Made by a program: the position numbers and the translations under genes
Notes under the pieces: model-generated
What the model was told of the DNA's origin: nothing
Seen by the model: only the letters and a program-made list of their open reading frames with translations
Database searches by the model: none
DNA from: JBBRLA01 sp038231615
GTDB taxonomy: Bacteria > Myxococcota_A > Polyangia > Palsa-1104 > JAEUJZ01
Length of the DNA: 15,629 bases
Direction of reading: 5' to 3'
NCBI GenBank assembly: GCA_038231615.1
Contig: JBBRLA010000125.1
Span: 1 to 15,629 of the forward strand
In this document: positions 1 through 7,219 of the stretch, in pieces
Layout: every line of letters starts with the position of its first letter
How positions within the stretch are numbered: the stretch's first letter is position 1

Positions 1-244
1 TCGCCGAGGGCGAGAGCGCCCGCACCTGGCCGATCAGGTCCATCCCCGAGTCAGGCCCGAGCCTGCCGTGCAGCTTCCGGTCCAAAAGGACCAGATCGAC
101 GGGCGCCTCCTTCAGTCGGAGGACCGCCTCTTCCGGGGTCCGCGCCACAACCACGATGTAACCGCTGTTCGTGAGCTGCTCGGTGAACGGGTCGGTGAAG
201 TCTGGCTCGTCGTCCACGAACAGGATGCGGGAAGTCGTATCCAT
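1..244 (-). CDS. Response regulator, receiver domain (partial, cut by window edge)
   Basis: This is the N-terminal 81 codons of a response regulator; the rest lies beyond the left edge. The translation opens MDTTSRILFVDDEPDFTD, giving the acidic pocket (DDE, about residues 11-13) that binds Mg2+, and continues to DLVLLDRKL, whose Asp is the expected phosphorylation site at the end of strand beta-3. The ATG at 244 is preceded by TGAGGAG, which overlaps the stop codon of the upstream histidine kinase, with about 7 bases between GGAG and the ATG. The two genes are therefore co-transcribed and probably form one two-component pair, the kinase phosphorylating this Asp in the cytoplasm. Whether an output domain (DNA-binding, enzymatic) follows cannot be seen. 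The receiver fold is clear; the signal and target are unknown. Confidence 0.9.
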   Translation of the reverse strand, partial: MDTTSRILFVDDEPDFTDPFTEQLTNSGYIVVVARTPEEAVLRLKEAPVDLVLLDRKLHGRLGPDSGMDLIGQVRALSPSA

Positions 245-254
245 CAATGTCTCC

Positions 255-1841
255 TCAAACCAATACGCCGGCGGCGGGAAGGCGGATGCGGAAGCGCGCT
301 CCCCCCAGGGGAGAGTCCTCGCAGACGATGACGCCTTTCATCTCGCGTTCGAAGACCTCGCGGCACAGCCGCAAGCCCAGTCCCGAGCCACCCGGAAGCA
401 AAGAAACACCCTCGGCGAAGATCGCCTCGCGCAAGTTGGCTGGAATGCCCTGTCCATCGTCATCCAGGGTCATGAGCACGGCCTTGCTCTCGTCGGCGGA
501 CTCGGCGATCAACTTGATATTCTTGAGCTTCGGCCCGCCATGCTGAGCGGCGTTGCGCAAAAGGTTCACCAGCGCCATGACGAATTCGCTCCGAAGTCCA
601 TAGAGCGGCGGCAACGGCTGTCGAATCACCAGATTCGGCATGATCGAGACCATCGATCCAAGCTCCGCGACGGCATCGCGAATTGCCGTGACTGCATCAA
701 AGACCTCCGGCGGGGTCGCCGCGAGCGCGGAGACACGGACGATCTGGTCGATGAACCCGAAGATGCGTTCCACGCCTCGATCGATCTGGGGCCGGCGCTT
801 CTGCAAGACTTCCGTCGGAGAATCGACCATCACCTCGCGATAGAGCGAGCCCAGGGCCGCCTGCATTGGGACCAGCGTATTGCGGATCTCATGAGCGACC
901 AGACGCGCTTGCCGTGCCGTGGCCTCGGCGGCTGGGCTGGTGGTCATGGAATCGTTGCCGGTGGCGACACGGGTTGCCGACACCGCCAAGTCTGCGCAAA
1001 GCGTGGCGGCGAGAGCGGAGAGAGGCGAATCTCCTCGCAAGAGCTCGTCTAGAAGCTCGTCACCGAGTGCAGTAACCGAGTACAACGTCCATGAATTAGA
1101 ACCATCTTCGTCAGGTTCGTTGCTGTCTTCCCCATCCAGAACCCCCATACCGACCAGCCTGGATGCTAGCAACCTGGGCCAGAATGGATTATCTCCCTCC
1201 CAGGTCCACCACACCTTTTGCTCCTGCGAGCTTAGCATTTCCCTCGCCAACCCGCGGCTCAGCCGAGCTGGGTCGCGTGGGCCGAGGGACTGGATAACCT
1301 CCACCTGTAGCAGCCATCGCACAGCGTCTCGGCCGGCCAATTGCAAGAATACCTTGCCGATGGGAGTTAGCTGAGGGCTGCCAGAAACCAGATTGACTGC
1401 TCGGATCGCCTTGGCATACTCGCTCAAATAGCCGTACCAGATCGGGCTGGTCGGCTCGATGGTTCCTAGCCTCGTTTCCTCGACGAGGAGGTCCAATGCC
1501 ATCGTGCGGACCTTCGATTCCAAGTTCGCCCTCAGACCCAGGTGCCGGGCCAGGCCGATCTTGATGAGCGATCGACGTTCTTCTTCGGAAGAATTTGCGG
1601 CGAAACCGTTGCGAAGGGCCTCGTCCAGTTCCGTGACGAAGAGGAGAATTCGATCTTGGAATTGCCAGAACCGAAGCTCGCGCTCAATGAACCCAACATC
1701 CTTCTCGCCGTGCTGTTCGACACGCTCGAGAGTTTCTAGCAGCATCGCTCGGGCCCAAGCCGGGTCCAGAGGGGCTCTCGTGCCATCCTCTATAGATCGC
1801 AAGTATCTCGCGAGCTGTTCAGGGAAGGACGTCCCTGCCAC
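255..1841 (-). CDS. Soluble sensor histidine kinase with unidentified N-terminal domain
   Basis: This 528-residue kinase transfers phosphate from ATP to a His and then to the adjacent response regulator. The C-terminal half has the transmitter motifs: H-box LVAHEIRNTLVPMQ (phospho-His about residue 317), N-box NLLRNAAQHGG (426-436), G1 box DDDGQGIP (460-467) and G2 box GGSGLGLRL (484-492). There is no membrane segment or signal peptide, so it should be cytoplasmic. Residues 1-300 match no sensor domain I recognise; QLTPIGKVFLQL (157-168) and the segment ending LYSVTALGDELLDEL look like winged-helix elements, which is inference. The GTG start at 1841 has GGAG six bases upstream. However, a short frame directly upstream encodes what looks like the natural beginning of this protein, one base out of register (see 1843-1914), so the true start may be ATG 1914 after a frameshift. 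Confidence 0.88.
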   Translation of the reverse strand: MAGTSFPEQLARYLRSIEDGTRAPLDPAWARAMLLETLERVEQHGEKDVGFIERELRFWQFQDRILLFVTELDEALRNGFAANSSEEERRSLIKIGLARHLGLRANLESKVRTMALDLLVEETRLGTIEPTSPIWYGYLSEYAKAIRAVNLVSGSPQLTPIGKVFLQLAGRDAVRWLLQVEVIQSLGPRDPARLSRGLAREMLSSQEQKVWWTWEGDNPFWPRLLASRLVGMGVLDGEDSNEPDEDGSNSWTLYSVTALGDELLDELLRGDSPLSALAATLCADLAVSATRVATGNDSMTTSPAAEATARQARLVAHEIRNTLVPMQAALGSLYREVMVDSPTEVLQKRRPQIDRGVERIFGFIDQIVRVSALAATPPEVFDAVTAIRDAVAELGSMVSIMPNLVIRQPLPPLYGLRSEFVMALVNLLRNAAQHGGPKLKNIKLIAESADESKAVLMTLDDDGQGIPANLREAIFAEGVSLLPGGSGLGLRLCREVFEREMKGVIVCEDSPLGGARFRIRLPAAGVLV

Positions 1842-1842
1842 C

Positions 1843-1914
1843 TCAAACTCCAGAAGGAGAGAGTGATGCTGCGATCGTCAGCTCGGCGGAGTCGTTTACC
1901 ATGAACGAAACCAT
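1843..1914 (-). CDS. Short frame upstream of the kinase: displaced kinase N-terminus or leader peptide
   Basis: ATG 1914 has a good ribosome binding site (GGGAG, 5-base spacer) and opens a 23-codon frame, MVSFMVNDSAELTI..., that ends SPSG-V at a TGA one base before the kinase GTG. If one T of the GTTTGAG run is skipped, translation runs through as SPSGVEVAGTSFPEQL straight into the kinase. The joined peptide looks like one natural beta-strand-rich N-terminus. Three explanations remain: a genuine or assembly-derived single-base insertion, a programmed +1 frameshift at GTT TGA (similar in layout to the prfB site, with an SD-like GGAG just upstream), or a leader peptide whose termination couples to kinase initiation. 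The reading frame and RBS are seen; the interpretation is inference. Confidence 0.5.
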   Translation of the reverse strand: MVSFMVNDSAELTIAASLSPSGV

Positions 1915-2194
1915 ACCGTCTCCCGACAACAAAGGCCACCGGTCGATTGTCAGGTGTCCTGGTTGCGCGGTCAGACGGGATCGAGGTGAGGTGGCTCATC
2001 TCTGTAGGTCGAATCCACACCACCAACGGCAGACTGTCAATCGAGCCGGAGTTCAAGACTGTACGTGACCGAGGGAGTGAGGGGGCACTCCCCACCGACT
2101 CGCATTCGCGAGTCGGCGTGGGCCCACCCGCAGCTTCGCGAATGCGAAGCGGCGGGGGAAGACGTACGCCCAAAGCTGCCCGGTCCAGGTGCTT
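1915..2194. other. Intergenic region between tlpA-like gene and kinase
   Basis: No gene is supported in these 280 bases. The right half holds the paired hairpins described separately (2077-2156), directly downstream of the lipoprotein gene. The left half should contain the promoter of the kinase operon. The only candidate I see on the minus strand is TTGACA (2040-2035), 17 bases before a weak TGGATT (2017-2012), which matches the -10 consensus at only three of six positions. Overlapping short frames on both strands lack ribosome binding sites and recognisable protein features. Confidence 0.5.
2077..2156. repeat. Paired inverted hairpins, REP/BIME-like
   Basis: Two tetraloop hairpins flank a perfect palindrome. 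Hairpin A: 9-bp perfect stem CCGACTCGC/GCGAGTCGG (2095-2103 with 2108-2116), loop ATTC. Centre: GTGGGCCCAC (2118-2127). Hairpin B: GCTTCGC/GCGAAGC (2133-2139 with 2144-2150), loop GAAT, extended by five more pairs after one mismatch (2127-2131 with 2152-2156). The cores are the same sequence in opposite orientation: TCGCATTCGCGA in A, its reverse complement in B. A smaller GGGG/CCCC hairpin (2082-2085 with 2090-2093) lies beside them. Placement just after the tlpA-like stop fits a transcript-end or mRNA-stabilising element. There is no T-run, so a classical terminator is not shown. Confidence 0.6.
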
Positions 2195-2707
2195 TTATTG
2201 GGTCAGTTGGATGAGTTCTTGCCGCAGGCGGGACATATCTCCCACCCCATCGTAGCCTTCGTGTACATACCGCAGGGTCCCCTCGCGATCGATCACGTAG
2301 GAGGTCGGCATCTTTGGTGGATTGTACTGCTCGGCTACCTTCCCCTGTGGGTCCAGAAGGACCGGCAGGGTCAGGTGAAGCATCCGGGCCGCCTGGGCGG
2401 CGGCCTTGGGGTCCTTGTCGATGTTCAGCGCCAGTACCATCACCCGCGGCGCCATCTCGTCGGCGATCTTTTGCAGCTCCGGCAGTTCTTTTTGACAGGG
2501 CTCGCACCACGAGGCCCAGAAGTCCACGACCACCACCTTCCCGCGCAGCCGGCCCAGAATCACTTGCCGCCCGGAGAGGTCGGGCAGAGCAAACTCGGCG
2601 GCCTTCTGTCCGGGCGCCGCGGTCCATTTATCGCCAAGCGCCACCCGCTCTGATCCCGTGCCGGCGCATGCCGATACCAGCAACAAACCCAGAAGCCGCT
2701 TCTTCAC
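2195..2707 (-). CDS. TlpA/ResA-like thioredoxin-fold lipoprotein
   Basis: This 170-residue protein is an envelope thiol-disulfide oxidoreductase of the TlpA/ResA class, usually a reductant of cysteines in apocytochromes or periplasmic proteins. The N-terminus MKKRLLGLLLVSAC is a lipoprotein signal with lipobox VSAC (lipidated Cys14); Ala follows the Cys, so there is no Asp+2 inner-membrane retention signal. The mature part has the active site WASWCEPC (Cys68, Cys71), the FALPDLSGRQV lead-in typical of AhpC/TSA-Redoxin members, and the cis-Pro loop KMPTSYVID (Pro133). The start is GTG 2707, overlapping the upstream DsbA-like stop as GTGA, so the two are translationally coupled and probably act as redox partners. 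The precise substrate cannot be told from sequence. Confidence 0.92.
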   Translation of the reverse strand: MKKRLLGLLLVSACAGTGSERVALGDKWTAAPGQKAAEFALPDLSGRQVILGRLRGKVVVVDFWASWCEPCQKELPELQKIADEMAPRVMVLALNIDKDPKAAAQAARMLHLTLPVLLDPQGKVAEQYNPPKMPTSYVIDREGTLRYVHEGYDGVGDMSRLRQELIQLTQ

Positions 2708-3618
2708 CGGGCCTGCTCCTCTTCGAGCCAGCCGCGCATCGCCTCCACCGTGGGGCTGTCGCTGAAGCGACGGCCGTTGATGAAGAAGGCCGGGGTGCCA
2801 TCGATCTCCAGCTTCTCGCCCATCGCGCGCTCCTTGGCGACCCGGACCCGCTGCCCCTCCATCTCCGCTTGGAAACGGCCGATTTCAAGATGTAGCTCCT
2901 GGGCATACTGGATCAGATCGGCGGGCCCCAGCTTCTCCTGATGCTCGAAGAGCTTGTCGTGGTAGGCCCAGAACTTGCCCTGCTTGCCCGCGGCCAGCAC
3001 CGCCGCCGCCGCGTTGGGGGCGTTTTGGTGCATCGGCAGGGGGTAGTTCATGAACACCAGTTTCACCGTCGGAAACTCTTCGAGAATCTTCTTCAGCATC
3101 GGTTCTGCCAGGCGGCAGTGAGGGCACTCGAAATCGGAGAACTCGACGATGGTGATGGGCGCCTTGGGGTCGCCCCGCACCGCCGCACCCGTGATGTCGA
3201 TGTCGAAGCGCTTCTTCGAGAGGAAGCGGGTCTGGTAGCGCTCCTCGATCTCGCTTTGCAGGAAGCCGTCCTTGATGAGCTTGTGCACCCAGCGCGCCGC
3301 CAGCACCGTCCGCCGGCACTTGGCATCGGTGCGCAGGGAGACCAGCAACGAATGCGACTTGCCGCAGGCCGAGGGGAATTTTTCCAGGAGTTGCTGAAAG
3401 GAATCCTTTTCCGAAGGCGAGAGATCGCTCGTGTCGACGCCCGGAAGATTGTCCACGGCCTTGCCGCCGGCTGCCGGGGCCGACATCGCCGGGGCGGTGA
3501 AAAGCGGGATGAGGAAAAGGCCCAGGACCGCCGCCCGCAGGATGGCGACCTGCAGCGGAATGGACCTGGGTCCAGGGCGCGGCGCCTTTTTGGGACTCGC
3601 GTGGTTGTTCGCTCTCAC
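2704..3618 (-). CDS. DsbA-family thiol-disulfide oxidoreductase with N-terminal extension
   Basis: This 304-residue exported protein has a hydrophobic signal or anchor at about residues 21-47 (ending SAPAA). A helical region of about 90 residues follows, carrying two cysteines (Cys85 in PSACGKSHSLL, Cys101 in AKCRRTV), then a thioredoxin-like domain with a DsbA-type active site, EFSDFECPHC (Cys165, Cys168), and cis-Pro loop GTPAFFING (Pro276). Family members oxidise or isomerise disulfides in the periplasm; the FSDFECPHC style is that of the DsbA/DsbG-like 'thioredoxin_4' group. The start is GTG 3618, with a weak purine stretch AAGGGA upstream. The long basic N-region means a later start is possible. 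It lies 63 bases after kamD and overlaps the TlpA-like gene, so the pair forms a redox module. The role of the extra Cys pair is unknown. Confidence 0.9.
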   Translation of the reverse strand: MRANNHASPKKAPRPGPRSIPLQVAILRAAVLGLFLIPLFTAPAMSAPAAGGKAVDNLPGVDTSDLSPSEKDSFQQLLEKFPSACGKSHSLLVSLRTDAKCRRTVLAARWVHKLIKDGFLQSEIEERYQTRFLSKKRFDIDITGAAVRGDPKAPITIVEFSDFECPHCRLAEPMLKKILEEFPTVKLVFMNYPLPMHQNAPNAAAAVLAAGKQGKFWAYHDKLFEHQEKLGPADLIQYAQELHLEIGRFQAEMEGQRVRVAKERAMGEKLEIDGTPAFFINGRRFSDSPTVEAMRGWLEEEQAR

Positions 3619-3681
3619 TGCTCTTGTTCCCTTTCTCTGGTCAGCGGGTTTGTGGCAAACTTCGACGGCTCACGGACGTCC

Positions 3682-5313
3682 CTATTCTAGCGCGCTCAGG
3701 ATGGGGTTCAGGTAGTCACCGTCCCGACGCAGCACGCCGGCCAGGCCCCGGCCGCCGGTCTCCGGTCGACGGACATCGGCAAACACCCCCCGGGCGATGG
3801 CCGAGAAAAGGCCCTCCGCCTGCACCGTCCGCAAAAGGTCCCGGGCCTCGGAAAGTACCTGCTTGGCCCGCCTGACGACCCGCCCCTCGGGGTCCCAGCG
3901 CAGCTCCTCGGACAGGTGCCGCGCCGCAGTGAAGGTGTAGTCCGCGCCCTTCAGCGCCGCCAAGCGGTCTTGCAGGAAGGGCGTGTGAATGGACTCGGTC
4001 ATCATCCCCAGAAGCTCGATGCTCTGGTTGGTAGCCACCCCGATCAGGTCATACAGCCCGTCGACCCGGTGGGACCAGAAAATGTCGCCGCTCTTGTGCT
4101 TGGTGGCCGGCATCCACTTGATCGGATGTCGCGGGAAAACCTGCCGCACGAGCTGTGCCTGTGCCATCTCCATCAGAAACGAATCCGGCACTGCCTTGTC
4201 AATCTCGAAGGCGTGCCCCAGGCCCATCTGCTCTTCCCGCAGGCCCGCCAGGAGCGCAAATGCCTCGTTGATGAACTGCGACGCCAACACCGTGTGGGCC
4301 GCCTCGACCGCGTCGGCGGTGGTCAGGTAGTTGTCCTCGCCCGTGTTGATGATCATGCCGGCGCGGGCGATGATCCGCCGGGAGAAGTACTGGTCGCAGA
4401 GTGTGCGCCGGGGGTTGATGTCGCGGAAGAGGATGCCGTACATGGCGTCGTTCAGCAGCATGTCCAGCCGCTCCACCGCGCCCAGATACGCGATCTCGGG
4501 CATGCAAAGTCCCGACGAATAATTTACCTGCTGAAGGTATCGCCCCAACCGCTCTTGCTCGTCATCCAGGGCGGCGCGCACGATGCGGAAGTTCTCCTGG
4601 GTCGCCCAGGTGCCGCCGTAGCCCTCGGTGGTGGCCCCATAGGGAACGTAATCGATCAGCGACTGGGCGGTCGAGCGAATGACGGCGATGATGTCGGCGC
4701 CGCTCTGCGCCGCGGCACGGGCCTGGTCGGCATCGTCATAGATGTTCCCGGTGGCGACGATCAGGTACTTCAGCGGCGGCCCGACCTTGGCCACCAGATC
4801 GTCCCCTTCCAGCGGCGACCGATCCGGCCCCAGGCCCAGTCGCAGCCGGGCGGCCTTGCGCGCCTCCCGGGCGTGATCGATCTTGCCGAGCGCCGCCTCC
4901 GTATGCGGGACCAGCACGGCCCGCACCTGGTCCAGATGGGCCGGCGAGCGCAACCGTTCCCCATCGCCCGGGTCAAGCCCGGGGGCGTCGCCGTAGGCCA
5001 GCTCCTCGGCGGCCTCCTGCGGGGTGCGGGCGCCGCGCAAGAGTGACCAACCCAGGAAAAACGCGATGCCCCGGGACAGCAGGCCCCCCTCGCCCGCCGT
5101 CGTTTTGCCGGCCTCGCGGTAGCGATCGACGCAGCTGTTGACCAGCGGCACGCCCTCGGCGTTGACCCCATCGATGCCATAGGCCCGCAGCACCGTCCTT
5201 TCGATGGAGACCGTCGTATGCTCGTCGATGAAGCCCTGGACCCCGAGGGCGACCGTTCGCGCCATCTCACGGCACTTTTCCACGACCTGCGAATCAAGGG
5301 GAAGGGGATGCAT
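3682..5313 (-). CDS. kamD: Lysine 5,6-aminomutase alpha subunit
   Basis: This is the large (TIM-barrel) subunit of the adenosylcobalamin- and PLP-dependent enzyme that moves the terminal amino group of D-lysine or beta-lysine to carbon 5 in lysine fermentation. At 543 residues it is full length for the family. Hallmarks are HTTVSIERTVLR (32-43), KYLIVATGNIYDDADQA (182-198), DYVPYGATTEGYGGTWATQE (221-240), NYSSGLCMPEIA (264-275), NDAMYGILFRDIN (288-300) and NTGEDNYLTTADA (323-335). In this enzyme the small subunit KamE carries the cobalamin-binding domain and the PLP lysine, so KamD alone should be inactive. No kamE, nor kamA, kdd, kce or kal, is present in the window. ATG 5313 lies 10 bases after the DUF547 stop with only a weak RBS. 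OraE-type ornithine 4,5-aminomutase is a less likely alternative, because that enzyme's large subunit also carries a cobalamin domain. Confidence 0.9.
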   Translation of the reverse strand: MHPLPLDSQVVEKCREMARTVALGVQGFIDEHTTVSIERTVLRAYGIDGVNAEGVPLVNSCVDRYREAGKTTAGEGGLLSRGIAFFLGWSLLRGARTPQEAAEELAYGDAPGLDPGDGERLRSPAHLDQVRAVLVPHTEAALGKIDHAREARKAARLRLGLGPDRSPLEGDDLVAKVGPPLKYLIVATGNIYDDADQARAAAQSGADIIAVIRSTAQSLIDYVPYGATTEGYGGTWATQENFRIVRAALDDEQERLGRYLQQVNYSSGLCMPEIAYLGAVERLDMLLNDAMYGILFRDINPRRTLCDQYFSRRIIARAGMIINTGEDNYLTTADAVEAAHTVLASQFINEAFALLAGLREEQMGLGHAFEIDKAVPDSFLMEMAQAQLVRQVFPRHPIKWMPATKHKSGDIFWSHRVDGLYDLIGVATNQSIELLGMMTESIHTPFLQDRLAALKGADYTFTAARHLSEELRWDPEGRVVRRAKQVLSEARDLLRTVQAEGLFSAIARGVFADVRRPETGGRGLAGVLRRDGDYLNPILSALE

Positions 5314-5322
5314 GTTGAGGGC

Positions 5323-6156
5323 CTACCGCTCCGGGAGTGACTTGTCGTTCAGGCGCCAGTCGTAATCGACGGGGTCGATCTTGGCATCCGCGGGGACCTG
5401 CGCCCCCGCCGCCCGATGTTTGTTGATGAAGGCCAGAACCGTCCCATTGTCCTTGCCGAAGTCGTCCTTGTACCACTTGAAGATCATCGACAGGCGCACC
5501 TTGTGACCGGCGGCGTCGTAGTCCACGTTGCGCTTCTCGTTGATGAAGCGCCGCGCCTCCCGATCGAGCTGCGACTGCACCTTCTCGGGCACGAACGCCT
5601 CCCGCGCCAGCTTCGGGCAGCCGCCGCTGGCGCAGTTTAGCGCGAAGTGTACCCGGGGGTCCTTGAAGCGCGGCCGGATGAGCTTCTTCTCCAGGTCGTC
5701 CAGGTTCCAGTTCTTGCCATCCACCTGGAACTCCGGGTTGCGGAAGAAGCTATAGAGCTTCTCGTCCACCTGCCGCAGCCCAGGGACCCGATCGATGACG
5801 TTCTTCCACACCAGCACGTTGTAGGCCGACAGATAATAGGCCAGCGCCGCGTCCCGGCCCGGGTACAGCTCCGGGGTCTTGTCCGGGCCCGTGGCCGAAA
5901 GCGATGCGTAAAGCTTCTCCACCGTCGCGGCGTCCTTTTTCTTCAGCGCCCCGTAGTCTACCCGCCCCTGATCGTCGGTGTACTTTTTCAGGAGCGCATC
6001 ATACTCCGCGAACGGAAAGGCCCCCTTTGGGGCCGGCACCGTGGGAGCCAGTACTTTGGCCCGGGCCATCCCGACCACGAACACACCCATCGCGCCCAGC
6101 ACGATCAGGGAAGCGGCAAGCAACGCACGGTGGCCAGTCAGGCTTGTCACTGTCAT
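5323..6156 (-). CDS. Secreted DUF547 protein
   Basis: The product has 277 residues. I chose ATG 6156 because AAAGGAG sits six bases upstream; the frame is open to another ATG seven codons earlier without such a site. The N-terminus has a hydrophobic segment (about 11-30) ending MARA-K, a plausible signal peptidase I site, so export is likely. The mature part matches the DUF547 family: ALAYYLSAYNVLVWKNVI (104-121), a Phe/Asn-rich centre with NWNLDDLEKKLIRPRF (149-164), and the conserved HFALNCASGGCPKL (170-183) with its paired Cys and central His. The biochemical function of DUF547 is not established to my knowledge. It starts 34 bases after purQ and ends 10 bases before kamD, so it is probably in the same transcript. 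Confidence 0.88.
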   Translation of the reverse strand: MTVTSLTGHRALLAASLIVLGAMGVFVVGMARAKVLAPTVPAPKGAFPFAEYDALLKKYTDDQGRVDYGALKKKDAATVEKLYASLSATGPDKTPELYPGRDAALAYYLSAYNVLVWKNVIDRVPGLRQVDEKLYSFFRNPEFQVDGKNWNLDDLEKKLIRPRFKDPRVHFALNCASGGCPKLAREAFVPEKVQSQLDREARRFINEKRNVDYDAAGHKVRLSMIFKWYKDDFGKDNGTVLAFINKHRAAGAQVPADAKIDPVDYDWRLNDKSLPER

Positions 6157-6190
6157 TTGGGACTCCTTTCCCAACACCTGTTTCGAATCG

Positions 6191-6937
6191 TCATTCTACC
6201 ACGCTCCTTTGCCCGCCCGTGGGCACGTCACCGGCATCGACCCGCCCGAGGGACCCGCTCAGGTGCCGCCGCAGCGATTCGAAGAGCAAAAGCCCGTCCA
6301 CCGACCCCAGGATGGTCTCGCTGGCCCGCTCCGGGTGAGGCATCAGGCCCACCACGTTCCCCGCGAGGTTGGTGGTCCCGGCGATGGCGTTCATCGAACC
6401 ATTCGGGTTGGCGGCGGGCGTCTCGCCCCCGGAGCTGTCGACATAACGAAACACCACCCGGGCTTCCCGCTCCAGGGCGTCCACGTCCTGGTGCAGGAAG
6501 CGCCCCTGTGCGTGGGCGATGGGCATCCGCAGCACCCGCCCGGCGGGGATCGCCGCGGTGAAGGGGGTCGGCCGCCCCTCGACCAGCAGATACACGTCGC
6601 GGCACTCGAAGTGCAACGAGGCGTTGCGCAAGAGCGCCCCATCCAGCAGGCCCGCCTCGCAGAGCACCTGGTAGCCGTTGCACACCCCCAGCACCGGCCC
6701 GCCCTGTTCGGCGAAGCGCCGCACCGCCCCCATCACCTGGGAATGGGCCGCCATCGCCCCAGCCCGCAGATAATCGCCATAAGAAAAACCCCCCGGCAGG
6801 ATGACCGCGTCACAGGTCAAAAGCTCCGTCTCCTTGTGCCAGACGAAGCGCCCCGACTCCCCCAGCACGTGCCGGATGACATGGGCCACGTCATCGTCGC
6901 AGTTGCTCCCCGGGAACCGGATGATCGCGACGTTCAT
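6191..6937 (-). CDS. purQ: Phosphoribosylformylglycinamidine synthase, glutaminase subunit
   Basis: PurQ (248 residues) is the glutamine amidotransferase subunit of FGAR amidotransferase, the ATP-dependent fourth step of de novo purine synthesis in the cytoplasm. It hydrolyses glutamine and passes ammonia to PurL. The class I amidotransferase triad is visible: nucleophile Cys86 in LGVCNGYQVL, and His201/Glu203 in LMPHPER. The N-terminus NVAIIRFPGSNCDDD and the segment LPGGFSYGDYLRAGAMAA are family signatures. Its ATG overlaps the purS stop by 4 bases (ATGA), consistent with stoichiometric production of the PurS-PurQ partners. Length and residues are normal; the last 20 or so residues are a variable tail. 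Confidence 0.97.
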   Translation of the reverse strand: MNVAIIRFPGSNCDDDVAHVIRHVLGESGRFVWHKETELLTCDAVILPGGFSYGDYLRAGAMAAHSQVMGAVRRFAEQGGPVLGVCNGYQVLCEAGLLDGALLRNASLHFECRDVYLLVEGRPTPFTAAIPAGRVLRMPIAHAQGRFLHQDVDALEREARVVFRYVDSSGGETPAANPNGSMNAIAGTTNLAGNVVGLMPHPERASETILGSVDGLLLFESLRRHLSGSLGRVDAGDVPTGGQRSVVE

Positions 6938-7212
6938 TCCTCATACTCGATGCGAAAGTCCTCGATCACCGGGTTGGCCAGCAGTCCCTCGCACATCTTC
7001 GCCAGCCGCTCGCGCTCGTTCCCGGCGTCCGCCCCGCAAAGCGAGATCTCGATGAACTTGCCAATCCGCACGTCGGCGACCTCGCCAAAGCCCAGCCGCA
7101 ACAGGGCGCCGGCCACCGCCTGTCCCTGTGGGTCCAGCACCCCCGGCTTCAGCGTCACGTAGACCCGGGCCTTGCCGGGCTTTTTGGCAGCGTCGTCTGT
7201 CTTGCCTTTCAT
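6934..7212 (-). CDS. purS: Phosphoribosylformylglycinamidine synthase, PurS subunit
   Basis: PurS (92 residues) is the small structural subunit that lets PurQ and small-type PurL form a complex and channel ammonia. The body ARVYVTLKPGVLDPQGQAVA, followed by LGFGEVADVRIGKFIEI and a C-terminal NPVIEDFRIEYEE, is diagnostic for the family. I chose ATG 7212: the reading frame is open further upstream into purC, but AAGGGCACC precedes this ATG and the family core begins just after it. A short Lys-rich stretch (MKGKTDDAAKKPGK) precedes the core. It lies seven bases after purC and overlaps purQ. A separate PurS predicts a purL gene of the small type elsewhere in the genome; none is in this window. 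Confidence 0.96.
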   Translation of the reverse strand: MKGKTDDAAKKPGKARVYVTLKPGVLDPQGQAVAGALLRLGFGEVADVRIGKFIEISLCGADAGNERERLAKMCEGLLANPVIEDFRIEYEE

Positions 7213-7219
7213 GGTGCCC

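Noticed and set aside
2283..2297. CGCGATCGATCAC shared between the tlpA-like gene and the dapF repeat on opposite strands
   Set aside because: In the lipoprotein gene it encodes an ordinary VIDRE segment after the cis-Pro loop; CGATCG-rich words are common in this composition, so a shared 13-mer is not evidence of a repeat copy.
2037..2627. 196-codon minus-strand frame across the tlpA-like gene
   Set aside because: Overlaps the true gene in another frame and runs through the hairpin block; no protein features.
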